DNA of 33,809 nt from Sulfurimonas sp. (GTDB lineage: Bacteria; Campylobacterota; Campylobacteria; Campylobacterales; Sulfurimonadaceae), in NCBI GenBank assembly GCA_011391635.1, contig JAABQD010000025.1:1-33809 (forward strand), read 5' to 3'. Position numbers and translations under genes: made by a program. The notes beneath the pieces are model-generated. The model saw only the letters and a list, made by a program, of their open reading frames with translations, searched no databases and was not told the DNA's origin. Of the stretch, positions 24,048 to 32,258 are shown piece by piece; the stretch's first letter is position 1, and each line of letters starts with the position of its first letter.

Positions 24048-25267
24048 TATTGTTCCTTTTTAAGTTCACCATTGATGTAAACTTTGGAGATATTATAGCG
24101 GTGCAAGATTAAATGAAGTGCTAACTCCTCTGTGGGTTCTTGGTCTAAATCCAGCACTATCATATCCGCATTTTTGCCCTCAGCTATTGCACCTGCATTG
24201 ATTCCAAGTGCCTCAGCCGCATGGATTGTAACACCTTTTATAAGAGCTTCTGCAAACTGTGCGAGAGGTGCATTTGCGTGCATAAAAAGAGACATTTTCA
24301 TCTCTTCAAACAAATCAAGTTTATAGTTTGAACTTAAACCATCGGTCGCTACAATCCAACGAATATTTTTATCATTAAGAGCTTTGATATTGAGTGTAGG
24401 ATTTCCTAAGAGTCGATTTGAAATTGGGCAATGGATGACCGTATGATTCTCTGAAGCGATGGTTTGAAGCTCCTCTTCGTTGGCTTTTACAACATGGGTA
24501 AGAAGTGTACTTTTACCATTAAAATGCTCTAAAAACTCTTTGGAGCTACTTACAGCAGAATTCTGTTTAAGGAGTTTTTCAAAAAACTCTTTAAAATCTC
24601 CAGCATTCTCATCGAGCCACTCTCTCTCAGCTTGACTCTCCATAAAATGGGCAGTGAGATTGAGTCCATCTTTTTGAGCGATTTCTATCGCTTTTTTGAT
24701 TAAGATTGGGTGTACAGAGTAGGGGGAATGGATAGCAATCGCAGGAAAAAATCCTTTTCTATGGACTGTATTTGAAGCTTCAAGTCGCATCTTAAAATCA
24801 GAAAAAAGAGCGTCCGCCATGGTCGCTTGAGAGCCGATAAGTTCATTAAAATATATCACATTTTGGGGTGCATTTGCACACACTTCCAAGTCCATTCCAT
24901 GGGAACTAATCGCTCCAAAAGTTGTAATCCCAGATGCGAGCATAGCGTCAATTGCCTTTTGCATACACCCCTTATCACATCCACCGATAAGTTCCTCTCT
25001 ATTTTCTATAACACTGTAGAGCCAATTAATAAAATCTCCATAACTGAGTTCAGTTTTATTTGCGCTAAATTCTATATGTACATGGGCATTAATCAGCCCT
25101 GGCATGAGGAGAGAATTTACAGGAAGTGTTGTAATCTTGGCATGTGGAAACTCTTTGGTTAACTCTTCAAGTGGTGCTATTTTTTTGATTGTTGTATCGA
25201 ACGCTAGTGCTTGATTTTTGAGTAATAGGTGTGGAGTGAGTATAAAGTTTGGTGCTATAATCTGCAT
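24047..25267 (-). CDS. mqnX: Aminofutalosine deaminase (amidohydrolase of the futalosine menaquinone pathway)
   Basis: 406 residues, amidohydrolase superfamily. Metal ligands: HVH in MPGLINAHVHIEFSAN (62-64), HSPYSVHP, the HFMES region, and ATDGLSSNYKLDLFEEM with the catalytic Asp. In Campylobacterota the homologue (HP0267 in H. pylori) deaminates 6-amino-6-deoxyfutalosine; assignment here follows family and neighbourhood next to sppA and aroQ. Together with ubiE/menG it indicates menaquinone made by the futalosine route. One motif copy encodes FPHAKI near residue 42. Confidence 0.85.
   Translation of the reverse strand: MQIIAPNFILTPHLLLKNQALAFDTTIKKIAPLEELTKEFPHAKITTLPVNSLLMPGLINAHVHIEFSANKTELSYGDFINWLYSVIENREELIGGCDKGCMQKAIDAMLASGITTFGAISSHGMDLEVCANAPQNVIYFNELIGSQATMADALFSDFKMRLEASNTVHRKGFFPAIAIHSPYSVHPILIKKAIEIAQKDGLNLTAHFMESQAEREWLDENAGDFKEFFEKLLKQNSAVSSSKEFLEHFNGKSTLLTHVVKANEEELQTIASENHTVIHCPISNRLLGNPTLNIKALNDKNIRWIVATDGLSSNYKLDLFEEMKMSLFMHANAPLAQFAEALIKGVTIHAAEALGINAGAIAEGKNADMIVLDLDQEPTEELALHLILHRYNISKVYINGELKKEQ
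25139..25148 (+). repeat. GGCATGTGGA motif, copy 19
   Basis: In the aminofutalosine deaminase gene (minus strand), encodes FPHAK; full 13-base form at 25137-25149. Confidence 0.85.
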
Positions 25268-25374
25268 ATTGAATCTTTGAAGTTGATTTTGTAGAAATTT
25301 AAAGTAGATTATGCTTAATTTAGGTAAAATAAGTCCTTAAAAAATTTAAATATAGCATAAAATAAAGGCGTAAA

Positions 25375-25851
25375 ATGAAGATAATGGTGATTCAAGGTCC
25401 AAATTTAAATATGTTAGGCGTTCGTGAACAGCATATTTATGGGGCTATGAAACTAGAGCAAATTCATGCTCAAATGAAAGATTTTGCAATGAGTAATGGC
25501 GTAGAGATAGAATTTTTTCAGAGTAATTTAGAGGGTGAAATTGTCGATAAGATACAAGAGTGCTATGGTGATGTCGATAGCATTATTATTAATGCAGCAG
25601 CTTACACGCACACTTCTATAGCTATTCGTGATGCGATTTCAGCAGTTGCGATTCCAGCGATTGAGGTACATATTAGCAATATTTATCGTCGTGAAGAGTT
25701 TAGAAAAACAAATATGATAGCACCTGTATGTGCCTCTTCTGTTGTAGGTTTTGGTGCATTTGGTTACCACTTGGCTATGATGGGTGCATTGCAGATTATG
25801 AATGAAATTAGAGCTGTTCAAGAGGCACGACAAGCTGCTTCAGCTGAGTAA
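25375..25851 (+). CDS. aroQ: Type II 3-dehydroquinate dehydratase AroQ
   Basis: 158 residues, the usual length. [20 protein letters not shown] at the N terminus holds the active-site loop; [35 protein letters not shown] and [17 protein letters not shown] follow, with the conserved His in EVHISN. It catalyses the third shikimate-pathway step as a dodecamer. An AAAGG site precedes the ATG; the 107-bp divergent spacer to the deaminase gene must contain both promoters. It heads the folK-flhF-flhG-fliA-fliM-fliY run. Confidence 0.97.
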   Translation: MKIMVIQGPNLNMLGVREQHIYGAMKLEQIHAQMKDFAMSNGVEIEFFQSNLEGEIVDKIQECYGDVDSIIINAAAYTHTSIAIRDAISAVAIPAIEVHISNIYRREEFRKTNMIAPVCASSVVGFGAFGYHLAMMGALQIMNEIRAVQEARQAASAE

Positions 25852-25854
25852 TCA

Positions 25855-26343
25855 GTGTATCTCAAACGCAAGTTGAATGAGAATTTAACTACTTTTAAAA
25901 ATTTGCGTTTTGGATATAAAAAAGGGAAAAAAAGTTCCCACAGATATAGAGTAACTGTGGGAATTGGTGGGAATGTTGGCGATGTCAAGCGAAGGTTTGA
26001 ACATCTTTTTATTTTGCTTCAAAAAGAGAAGCGAGTAGAACTTTTGCAAACAGCGTTGATTTTGAAAAATCCTCCTTTTGGTTTTGTGAACCAAGATGAT
26101 TTTTTTAACTCAATAATTGTGCTACAAACGAGTATGCAACCTTTAGTGTTGTTAAGTTATTTGATGCGATTAGAAAAGAGATTTGCAAGACGAAGAAGTT
26201 TTGCAAATGCCCCAAGGACTTTAGATTTGGACATTATATTTTTTGATAACAGAGTTGTTAAAAGTGACAAGCTTACAATTCCACATGCCAACTGGTCTGA
26301 GAGACAAAGTGTTTTGATACCATTATCTGAGCTGAAAAAATGA
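25855..26343 (+). CDS. folK: 6-hydroxymethyl-dihydropterin pyrophosphokinase FolK
   Basis: 162 residues. VGIGGNVGDVKRRFEHLF matches the GSNxGD family start, then LKNPPFGFVNQDDFFNSIIVLQTS and APRTLDLDIIFFDNR, the HPPK signature. It makes the pterin pyrophosphate for dihydropteroate synthase. Start is GTG at 25855, giving a roughly 35-residue basic N-terminal extension; I recall a similar extension in the Campylobacter protein. Ribosome site is weak, four bases after the aroQ stop, so coupling is probable. A full 13-base motif copy encodes IPHANW near the end. Confidence 0.88.
   Translation: MYLKRKLNENLTTFKNLRFGYKKGKKSSHRYRVTVGIGGNVGDVKRRFEHLFILLQKEKRVELLQTALILKNPPFGFVNQDDFFNSIIVLQTSMQPLVLLSYLMRLEKRFARRRSFANAPRTLDLDIIFFDNRVVKSDKLTIPHANWSERQSVLIPLSELKK
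26280..26289 (-). repeat. GGCATGTGGA motif, copy 20
   Basis: In folK, encodes IPHAN; full 13-base form at 26279-26291. Confidence 0.85.
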
Positions 26344-27614
26344 AAATACTTACATTTACTGGTAAAACCCCATCTGAAGCATTTAAAAAAGCGAAGCTAG
26401 AGATTGGTGATAGTGGAATAATTATAGAAACACGAGAAATTCATAAAAAAGGTTTGGGTCGTGAGCCTTTATATGAAATTGTTGTAGGCATAGAAGAGGA
26501 TCAACTTCCTCAATCCTATACAAAAGTTCATAAACCTTTACATAAGCAGCCACCTGTAGTCAAACAGAGTGAAGATGTTCTCTATGAAATTTCAAGTGCA
26601 GCAAAACAAATCTCTAAAATTTCGGATGTTACAGACCCAAGTTATGGATATGGCACTCCTATGAAAAATCCACATGCCAACTTTGAGCCAAAAGAGCTTA
26701 AAGAGATAAAATCAGAGATTATTAAACTTGGCGATAAAGTAAAAATTATTCAAAATATGTTTTGGGATGAAAAATCACCTGATATTGAGAGTATGATTCC
26801 ACCAGAATTTGCAGAGATTTATCGCCTTGCATCCCAAAGTGGGATGAATAAAGAGCATTTGGATGCCATCATGCAGATGACTTTGCAACATATGCCACTG
26901 AAGATGCGAGAGAATTCAGCAACAGTCAAACGCTATTTTCAGACACTTTTGAGAAAAATGATTCCAATTAGACTCGAGAGTATGCCTGATAAAAATAGTA
27001 AAAAAGTGATTATGCTTGTCGGTCCTACGGGTGTTGGCAAGACAACTTCGATTGCGAAATTGGCTGCAAGATACTCGTTTTTGATGAAAAAGAAGTATAA
27101 AGTTGGTCTTATAGTTTTGGATACTTATAGAATTGGTGCGGTTGAACAGTTGATGCAGTATGCGAGAATGATGAAGCTTGGCATTGAAACTGTGGTGGAT
27201 CCTCCAGAGTTTTCAACTGCACTGAATTCTCTGAGATACTGTGATTATATTTTAATTGATACAATGGGTTCTAGTCCTTATGATAAAGGAAAAATAGAGA
27301 AGATTTATGAGTGCCTTGAAGCAAATGATACTGAATATAATATAGATGTTGTTTTGGTTATGCCAAGTTCTATAAAATATGAAGATTTAAAAGCAACTTA
27401 TGATAATTTTGAGACGCTTAATATTGATACTATGATGTTTACCAAATTAGATGAAACACGCGGTTTTGGCAATATTTTTTCGTTAGCGTATGAGACAAAA
27501 AAACCAATAAGCTATTTTTCTGTGGGACAAGAAGTGCCAGAAGATTTAGTGTACGCAAGTAGTGACTTTTTGGTCGAATGTTTGTTAAATGGTTTTAATC
27601 GGAGCAAAGTATGA
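26340..27614 (+). CDS. flhF: Flagellar SRP-like GTPase FlhF
   Basis: 424 residues. N-terminal basic B domain (MKILTFTGKTPSEAFKKAKLEIGDSGIIIETREI), a linker and N domain, and a G domain with P-loop GPTGVGKTT starting at 228, LDTYRIGAVEQL, DTMG, and TKLDETRGFG. FlhF sets where the polar flagellum is built and, in Campylobacter, is needed for sigma-54 flagellar gene expression. It overlaps folK and flhG by four bases each. One motif copy encodes NPHANF in the linker. Confidence 0.96.
   Translation: MKILTFTGKTPSEAFKKAKLEIGDSGIIIETREIHKKGLGREPLYEIVVGIEEDQLPQSYTKVHKPLHKQPPVVKQSEDVLYEISSAAKQISKISDVTDPSYGYGTPMKNPHANFEPKELKEIKSEIIKLGDKVKIIQNMFWDEKSPDIESMIPPEFAEIYRLASQSGMNKEHLDAIMQMTLQHMPLKMRENSATVKRYFQTLLRKMIPIRLESMPDKNSKKVIMLVGPTGVGKTTSIAKLAARYSFLMKKKYKVGLIVLDTYRIGAVEQLMQYARMMKLGIETVVDPPEFSTALNSLRYCDYILIDTMGSSPYDKGKIEKIYECLEANDTEYNIDVVLVMPSSIKYEDLKATYDNFETLNIDTMMFTKLDETRGFGNIFSLAYETKKPISYFSVGQEVPEDLVYASSDFLVECLLNGFNRSKV
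26669..26678 (-). repeat. GGCATGTGGA motif, copy 21
   Basis: In flhF, encodes NPHAN; extended TCCACATGCCAA. Confidence 0.85.
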
Positions 27615-28486
27615 TGGGACATCAGGCACAAAAGCTTGAAAAGTTAGTCGCTTCAAGCTCAGAAAAAAGATCAAAAAAAACGCGATTTATAGCTATTACG
27701 AGTGGAAAAGGTGGAGTTGGTAAAAGCACAATTAGCTCTAACTTAGCATTTGTTCTCTCTCAAAGCGGATTGAATGTTGGTATTTTTGATGCGGATATAG
27801 GTTTGGCTAACTTAGATGTTATGTTTAATGTAAAAATCAAAAAAAATATTTTACATGTACTTAAAGGCGAAGCGACTGTTAGTGATATTTTAATTCCTAT
27901 CACACGCAATCTCATTCTCATTCCTGGTGAAAGTGGTGATGAAATACTTAAATATTCAAATATGGCACTCTTTGAACGCTTCATGGAAGAGGCAAAAGTA
28001 CTTGATAAATTGGATGTTATGATTATAGATACGGGTGCGGGAATTGGAGAGCATATTCAAATGTTCTTAAAAGCGGCAGATGATGTTATTGTAGTCACTG
28101 TACCAGACCCCGCAGCGATTACGGATGCGTATGCAACTATAAAAACAATCTCAGCAATTCGTAGTGATGTAAGTATGATTTTGAATCAAGTTAAGAATGA
28201 AAGAGAGGCAGAAGCTGTTTTTGAAAAAATAAAAAAAGTGGCTCTAGCCAATATTGGAAGTCAATTTGATTTGAAGATGATTGGAAAGATAAATAGTGAT
28301 ATCAAGGTCTCCTCTTCTGTGAAACAGAGAGCTCTTTTTAGTGTATCTTATCCATCTTCTACACCTCATAGAGATATTATGAATATTGCAAATGCAATTA
28401 TGAAAAAATTGGAACGAAATATGCTGGTTACTTCAAATGAAAGTGGTTTAACTGGACTATTTAAGCGTTTGATGGAGCATTTTTAA
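27611..28486 (+). CDS. flhG: MinD-like ATPase FlhG (YlxH), flagellar number control
   Basis: 291 residues. Deviant Walker A KGGVGKST at about 33-40, NVGIFDADIGLANLDVMF, and VMIIDTGAGIGE; the C terminus ends in a likely amphipathic membrane helix (LTGLFKRLMEHF). FlhG stimulates FlhF GTP hydrolysis and limits flagellar number; in Campylobacter it also influences cell division placement. The start could be either of two ATGs (27611 or 27614); the first overlaps the flhF stop. Confidence 0.95.
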   Translation: MMGHQAQKLEKLVASSSEKRSKKTRFIAITSGKGGVGKSTISSNLAFVLSQSGLNVGIFDADIGLANLDVMFNVKIKKNILHVLKGEATVSDILIPITRNLILIPGESGDEILKYSNMALFERFMEEAKVLDKLDVMIIDTGAGIGEHIQMFLKAADDVIVVTVPDPAAITDAYATIKTISAIRSDVSMILNQVKNEREAEAVFEKIKKVALANIGSQFDLKMIGKINSDIKVSSSVKQRALFSVSYPSSTPHRDIMNIANAIMKKLERNMLVTSNESGLTGLFKRLMEHF

Positions 28487-28505
28487 GTCTTTTTTGGGGT
28501 AGTGG

Positions 28506-28841
28506 ATGTTAGGGGAGAATTTTGTATATTTTTTTACCGTTCAAGGGTTTTTTGTCGGCATTATTTTTGGTGTATTAAAATCCTTTGATGCCGAAGGCTT
28601 GATGACTTATACTTTTTTTATCACTATATTTTTCTACCTTTTTTCTCACATAATTATTGCAATGTATTTTCAAACACTCAATGCAAGAACATACTTCTTC
28701 CCAAGAGACCTGCATGAAAGAGAGCTTGATATGATAGTTAAAGAAATTACTAAAAGAGAAAAATTGATTGATTCGGCTTGTAAAATGACAGATTCTGCAA
28801 TCAAGATGAATGCTCAAGAGTCGGCTGGTGCATCAGCATGA
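28506..28841 (+). CDS. Small membrane protein between flhG and fliA
   Basis: 111 residues of unknown function. Two membrane segments (about 7-24 and 34-54, the second MTYTFFITIFFYLFSHIIIAM) with a short loop, then a charged cytoplasmic-type tail (RDLHERELDMIVKEITKREKLIDSACKMTDSAIKM). It sits 19 bases after flhG and overlaps the fliA start (ATGA). A membrane protein in the same place exists in C. jejuni (Cj0062c as I recall), so it is probably a lineage-conserved flagellar accessory protein. Confidence 0.8.
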   Translation: MLGENFVYFFTVQGFFVGIIFGVLKSFDAEGLMTYTFFITIFFYLFSHIIIAMYFQTLNARTYFFPRDLHERELDMIVKEITKREKLIDSACKMTDSAIKMNAQESAGASA

Positions 28842-29521
28842 CAAATATATATCAGCAAGGTCTTAAACACAAAGAAGATGAACTTGCAATTCAATACCTT
28901 CCAGCCGTCAAAGCAATGGCTTTTAGACTTAAAGAGAGATTGCCAAGTTCGATAGATTTTATGGACCTTTCTGCTATTGGAACAGAAGAGTTAATTAAAC
29001 TTGCACGAAGATATGATGACACACTGAATGATTCTTTTTGGGGCTATGCAAAAAAAAGAGTTTATGGAGCTATGCTTGATTACTTAAGAAGCTTAGATGT
29101 ATTAAGTCGTGCAAGTAGAAAACTTGTTAAAGCGATAGATTACGCAGTTGAAGAGTATAGACTTACGCATGAAGATGAACCGACAGATGAGCAGTTAGCC
29201 CAAATGCTTGATGAGAGTGTTGAAAAAATACATGAAGCTAGAATAGCGTCGAGCATATATACAGTAATGCCACTGCATGATCAGTTGCAAGTAGGAGATG
29301 AGGGTGCAGCTCTAGCGAATATAGAAAGAGAAGAACTTATCAATGTCATCAAAGAGATTTTATCAGGATACAAAGAGCGAGAACAGATGGTTATTCAACT
29401 CTATTATTTTGAAGAGTTGACACTCAAAGAGATAAGTGATGTTCTCAATATTACAGAGTCAAGAATTTCACAAATACATAAATCGGTAATTCAAAAAATC
29501 AAAGAAAGTTTAGAGGCATAA
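28838..29521 (+). CDS. fliA: Flagellar sigma factor FliA (sigma-28)
   Basis: 227 residues. Region 2 (YLPAVKAMAFRLKERLPSSIDFMDLSAIGTEELIKLARRYD... FWGYAKKRVYGAMLDYLRSLD), region 3 (DEPTDEQLAQMLDESVEKI) and region 4 helix-turn-helix (MVIQLYYFEELTLKEISDVLNITESRISQIHKSVIQKIK). It directs late flagellar genes such as flagellin. It overlaps the small membrane gene by four bases and is followed one base later by fliM. The anti-sigma gene flgM is not in the window. Confidence 0.97.
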   Translation: MTNIYQQGLKHKEDELAIQYLPAVKAMAFRLKERLPSSIDFMDLSAIGTEELIKLARRYDDTLNDSFWGYAKKRVYGAMLDYLRSLDVLSRASRKLVKAIDYAVEEYRLTHEDEPTDEQLAQMLDESVEKIHEARIASSIYTVMPLHDQLQVGDEGAALANIEREELINVIKEILSGYKEREQMVIQLYYFEELTLKEISDVLNITESRISQIHKSVIQKIKESLEA

Positions 29522-29522
29522 A

Positions 29523-30623
29523 ATGGCAGATATACTTTCACAAGAAGAGATAGATGCTCTTTTGGATGTTGTTGAAGATGAGGGAGATGAGGTCTTTGAA
29601 GGCTCAGATGATCATCTCCTTCCACAGCGACAAGTAACACTTTACGATTTCAAACGTCCTAATAGGGTCTCAAAAGAGCAACTTCGTGCATTTCGTGGTG
29701 TTCACGACAAGATGGCGAGGTCTCTAGCATCCCAAATATCTTCGATTATGCGTTCTATTGTTGAAATTCAGCTCCATTCGGTTGACCAAATGACGTATGG
29801 TGAGTTTTTGATGTCACTTCCTAATCCTACAAGTTTTAATGTTTTTTCTATAAAACCACTCGAGGGGAATGGTGTCATTGAAATAAATCCATCTATCGCT
29901 TTTCCTATGCTTGATCGACTTTTGGGTGGAAAAGGTGAACCGTTTGATGCGAGTCGAGAGTTTTCAGATATAGAACTGAGTCTTTTTGAAACTATTTTAC
30001 GAGTTATGATGAGTACACTCAAGGAAGCTTGGGGACCTGTTATGGATGTTTATCCAAATGTAGAGTCTAAGGAGTCTAGTCCGAATGTTGTGCAAATTGT
30101 TGCACAAAACGAGATTGTTGTTATGGTGGTTATGGAGATAATCATTGGTCATAGTTCTGGTATGATGAATATTTGTTACCCTGTTATTTCACTTGAACCG
30201 ATTTTGCCAAAGTTAGCAAGTCGAGATTTAATGCTCAATGAAACAAGCTCTAAAAAAAGTAGAAATACAGAATTACAAGTTCTCTTAGGTGGGGCAAAAG
30301 TGAATGTAGAAGCGGCTTTAGGGGATGCGGAACTCACTCTTGGTGATGTGTTAGATTTAAAAATTGGTGATATTGTAAGACTTTCAAGTGCTGCAAATGA
30401 TATTGTAACACTTTGTGTGGATGGAAAAGATAGATTTAAGGGACAAATAGGCTTAAGACGATTTAGAAAATCCATACAAATCACTGAAATTATTTATACA
30501 GAAAAAGATGCTGTGAAGAAAGCACTTGAGAATCTTGAGTATTTAAGACACGAAAAAATATCAGGTGTGAAAGATATGATAGATGAAGAATTAGAAGTTA
30601 CATATGACGATGATGAGGAATAA
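29523..30623 (+). CDS. fliM: Flagellar motor switch protein FliM
   Basis: 366 residues. Starts with the FliG/CheY-interacting MADILSQEEIDALLDVV, then the CheC-like middle domain (VTLYDFKRPNRVSKEQLRAFRGVHDKMARSLASQISSIMRSIVEIQLHSVDQMTYGEFL) and the C-terminal SpoA domain (LQVLLGGAKVNVEAALGDAELTLGDVLDLKIGDIVRL). Part of the C-ring that sets rotation direction. Five bases before fliY. Confidence 0.98.
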   Translation: MADILSQEEIDALLDVVEDEGDEVFEGSDDHLLPQRQVTLYDFKRPNRVSKEQLRAFRGVHDKMARSLASQISSIMRSIVEIQLHSVDQMTYGEFLMSLPNPTSFNVFSIKPLEGNGVIEINPSIAFPMLDRLLGGKGEPFDASREFSDIELSLFETILRVMMSTLKEAWGPVMDVYPNVESKESSPNVVQIVAQNEIVVMVVMEIIIGHSSGMMNICYPVISLEPILPKLASRDLMLNETSSKKSRNTELQVLLGGAKVNVEAALGDAELTLGDVLDLKIGDIVRLSSAANDIVTLCVDGKDRFKGQIGLRRFRKSIQITEIIYTEKDAVKKALENLEYLRHEKISGVKDMIDEELEVTYDDDEE

Positions 30624-30627
30624 ATAG

Positions 30628-31485
30628 ATGAGTGGATTTATAAAATTATTTGAAAATGAAACTATTGGCACAATAGAGGCTCTTGTTGGTGAAGCACCCT
30701 CTCTTGAACTTAAAGAAGAGCAAAACCTAAGTATTATTTCCAATATTATTCCCCCAATCGTATTGGTAAAAATAGGTGTATCTGGTGATGTAAATGCAAC
30801 AATTATGGTGGCTTTTCCACCTAATCTCTCCACATCCCTTTCGGATATGATGATGGGTGAAGAACCTAGTGATAGAGAAGATGTTTCAGATGATGATTTA
30901 GATGCTACAAAAGAGATAGTATCCAATATATTTGGAGCAATTTCAAATAGTCTTTCTGCTCAAAAAGAGATGCCAGTTATGTCTTTTTCTGTTGATAATA
31001 TAGAATTTAAAAATGATGAAGCAGAAGTAAGCCTCGAAGAATATACAAAAATGTATGTTTACAAATTTAATTTGGGTAATTTGACTTCATCTCTTATGTT
31101 TATTATGGATGAAAAACTTCATAATGCTCTTTTTGCTCCTGCATCTAAGGCTAGTTCGACACCTGAGTTAGGAATTTTTCATGAAGACATCTCTTCAAAT
31201 GTAAATTTGAGTAGTACGGAGATGAATAATATTTCTCTGATTATGGATGTCAAACTTCCTGTAAGAGTGAGAATTGGTAAAAAAAGAATGTTACTTAAAG
31301 ATGTTTTAAACATGGATATAGGTTCGGTAATTGAGTTGAATCAACTTGCAAACGACCCTTTGGAAATTTTGGTTGATAATCATGTGATTGCACTCGGAGA
31401 AGTTGTTATTGTAGATGGGAATTTTGGTGTTCAGATTACATCTATAGGAACAAAACGAGAACGTTTGAATCAGTTAAAGGCATAA
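30628..31485 (+). CDS. fliY: Flagellar motor switch protein FliY
   Basis: 285 residues, near the length of H. pylori FliY. The N-terminal CheC/FliM-like phosphatase-type region (about 1-185) is joined to a C-terminal FliN/SpoA domain (ISLIMDVKLPVRVRIGKKRMLLKDVLNMDIGSVIELNQLANDPLEILVDNHVIALGEVVIVDGNFGVQITSI). In Campylobacterota FliY works in the C-ring together with a separate FliN. It ends the visible flagellar run; the LOG gene starts five bases later. Confidence 0.94.
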   Translation: MSGFIKLFENETIGTIEALVGEAPSLELKEEQNLSIISNIIPPIVLVKIGVSGDVNATIMVAFPPNLSTSLSDMMMGEEPSDREDVSDDDLDATKEIVSNIFGAISNSLSAQKEMPVMSFSVDNIEFKNDEAEVSLEEYTKMYVYKFNLGNLTSSLMFIMDEKLHNALFAPASKASSTPELGIFHEDISSNVNLSSTEMNNISLIMDVKLPVRVRIGKKRMLLKDVLNMDIGSVIELNQLANDPLEILVDNHVIALGEVVIVDGNFGVQITSIGTKRERLNQLKA

Positions 31486-31490
31486 ATAGA

Positions 31491-32249
31491 ATGCATGATA
31501 GAAGAAATGAATTAGCGAAACGGTATGTTAAAGATATTAAATCAGCGGATGTTTGGAGTGTATTTAGAATTATCGCAGATTTTGTGAAAGGTTTTGATGA
31601 TTTAGGTGATTTAGGACCATCGGTAACAATTTTTGGAAGTGCAAGAGTAAAAGAGGATAATATTTATTATCAAAAGGCTCAAAAACTTTCTTTGATGTTA
31701 GCAAACAAAGGTTTTAATATTATTACCGGCGGTGGACCTGGAATAATGGAAGCAGCAAATAGAGGTGCAAAAGAGTGTGTTGATGTTGAATCTATAGGTC
31801 TTAATGTTGACCTTCCTTTTGAACAGATTGCGAATAAATATACAACAAAAGAGTTGTCTTTTGATTATTTTTTTTCACGTAAAGTGATGCTTGTAAAATA
31901 TTCTATTGCTTATGTCATTTTTCCAGGTGGCTTTGGAACTTTAGATGAATTTTTTGAGGCACTGACCTTAGTTCAAACAAGGAAAGTGACTGGTGTTAAA
32001 ATTTTTGTCGTTGGGGTTGATTACTATAAGCCACTTATAGATTTCTTAGAAAGCAGATTAGAAATATATGGAATGATAGATAAAGATGATTTACATCTTA
32101 TTCGATTGACAGATGATTTAGAGTGTGTGGCAAATGAAGTTGAAGCTTCACTTTTAACACAAATTGAAATGCTTGAAGAAGTAGGTTTAGAAAATACAAA
32201 ATATTATAAATCTTTGTCTGATTTTAAAGACGAACAAAAAAATAAGTAA
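31491..32249 (+). CDS. LOG-family protein (TIGR00730, putative cytokinin-riboside monophosphate phosphoribohydrolase)
   Basis: 252 residues. VTIFGSARVKEDN, IITGGGPGIMEAANRGAKE and the signature PGGFGTLDEFFEALTLVQT identify the LOG/lysine-decarboxylase-like Rossmann family. Members cleave nucleotide 5'-monophosphates to base and ribose-5-phosphate (YgdH/PpnN, YvdD types); true lysine decarboxylase activity is not expected. The N-terminal extension (about 45 residues) is longer than in plant LOG. Substrate is unknown. It lies between fliY and mnmA, probably in one transcript. Confidence 0.88.
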   Translation: MHDRRNELAKRYVKDIKSADVWSVFRIIADFVKGFDDLGDLGPSVTIFGSARVKEDNIYYQKAQKLSLMLANKGFNIITGGGPGIMEAANRGAKECVDVESIGLNVDLPFEQIANKYTTKELSFDYFFSRKVMLVKYSIAYVIFPGGFGTLDEFFEALTLVQTRKVTGVKIFVVGVDYYKPLIDFLESRLEIYGMIDKDDLHLIRLTDDLECVANEVEASLLTQIEMLEEVGLENTKYYKSLSDFKDEQKNK

Positions 32250-32258
32250 TTAAAATAG

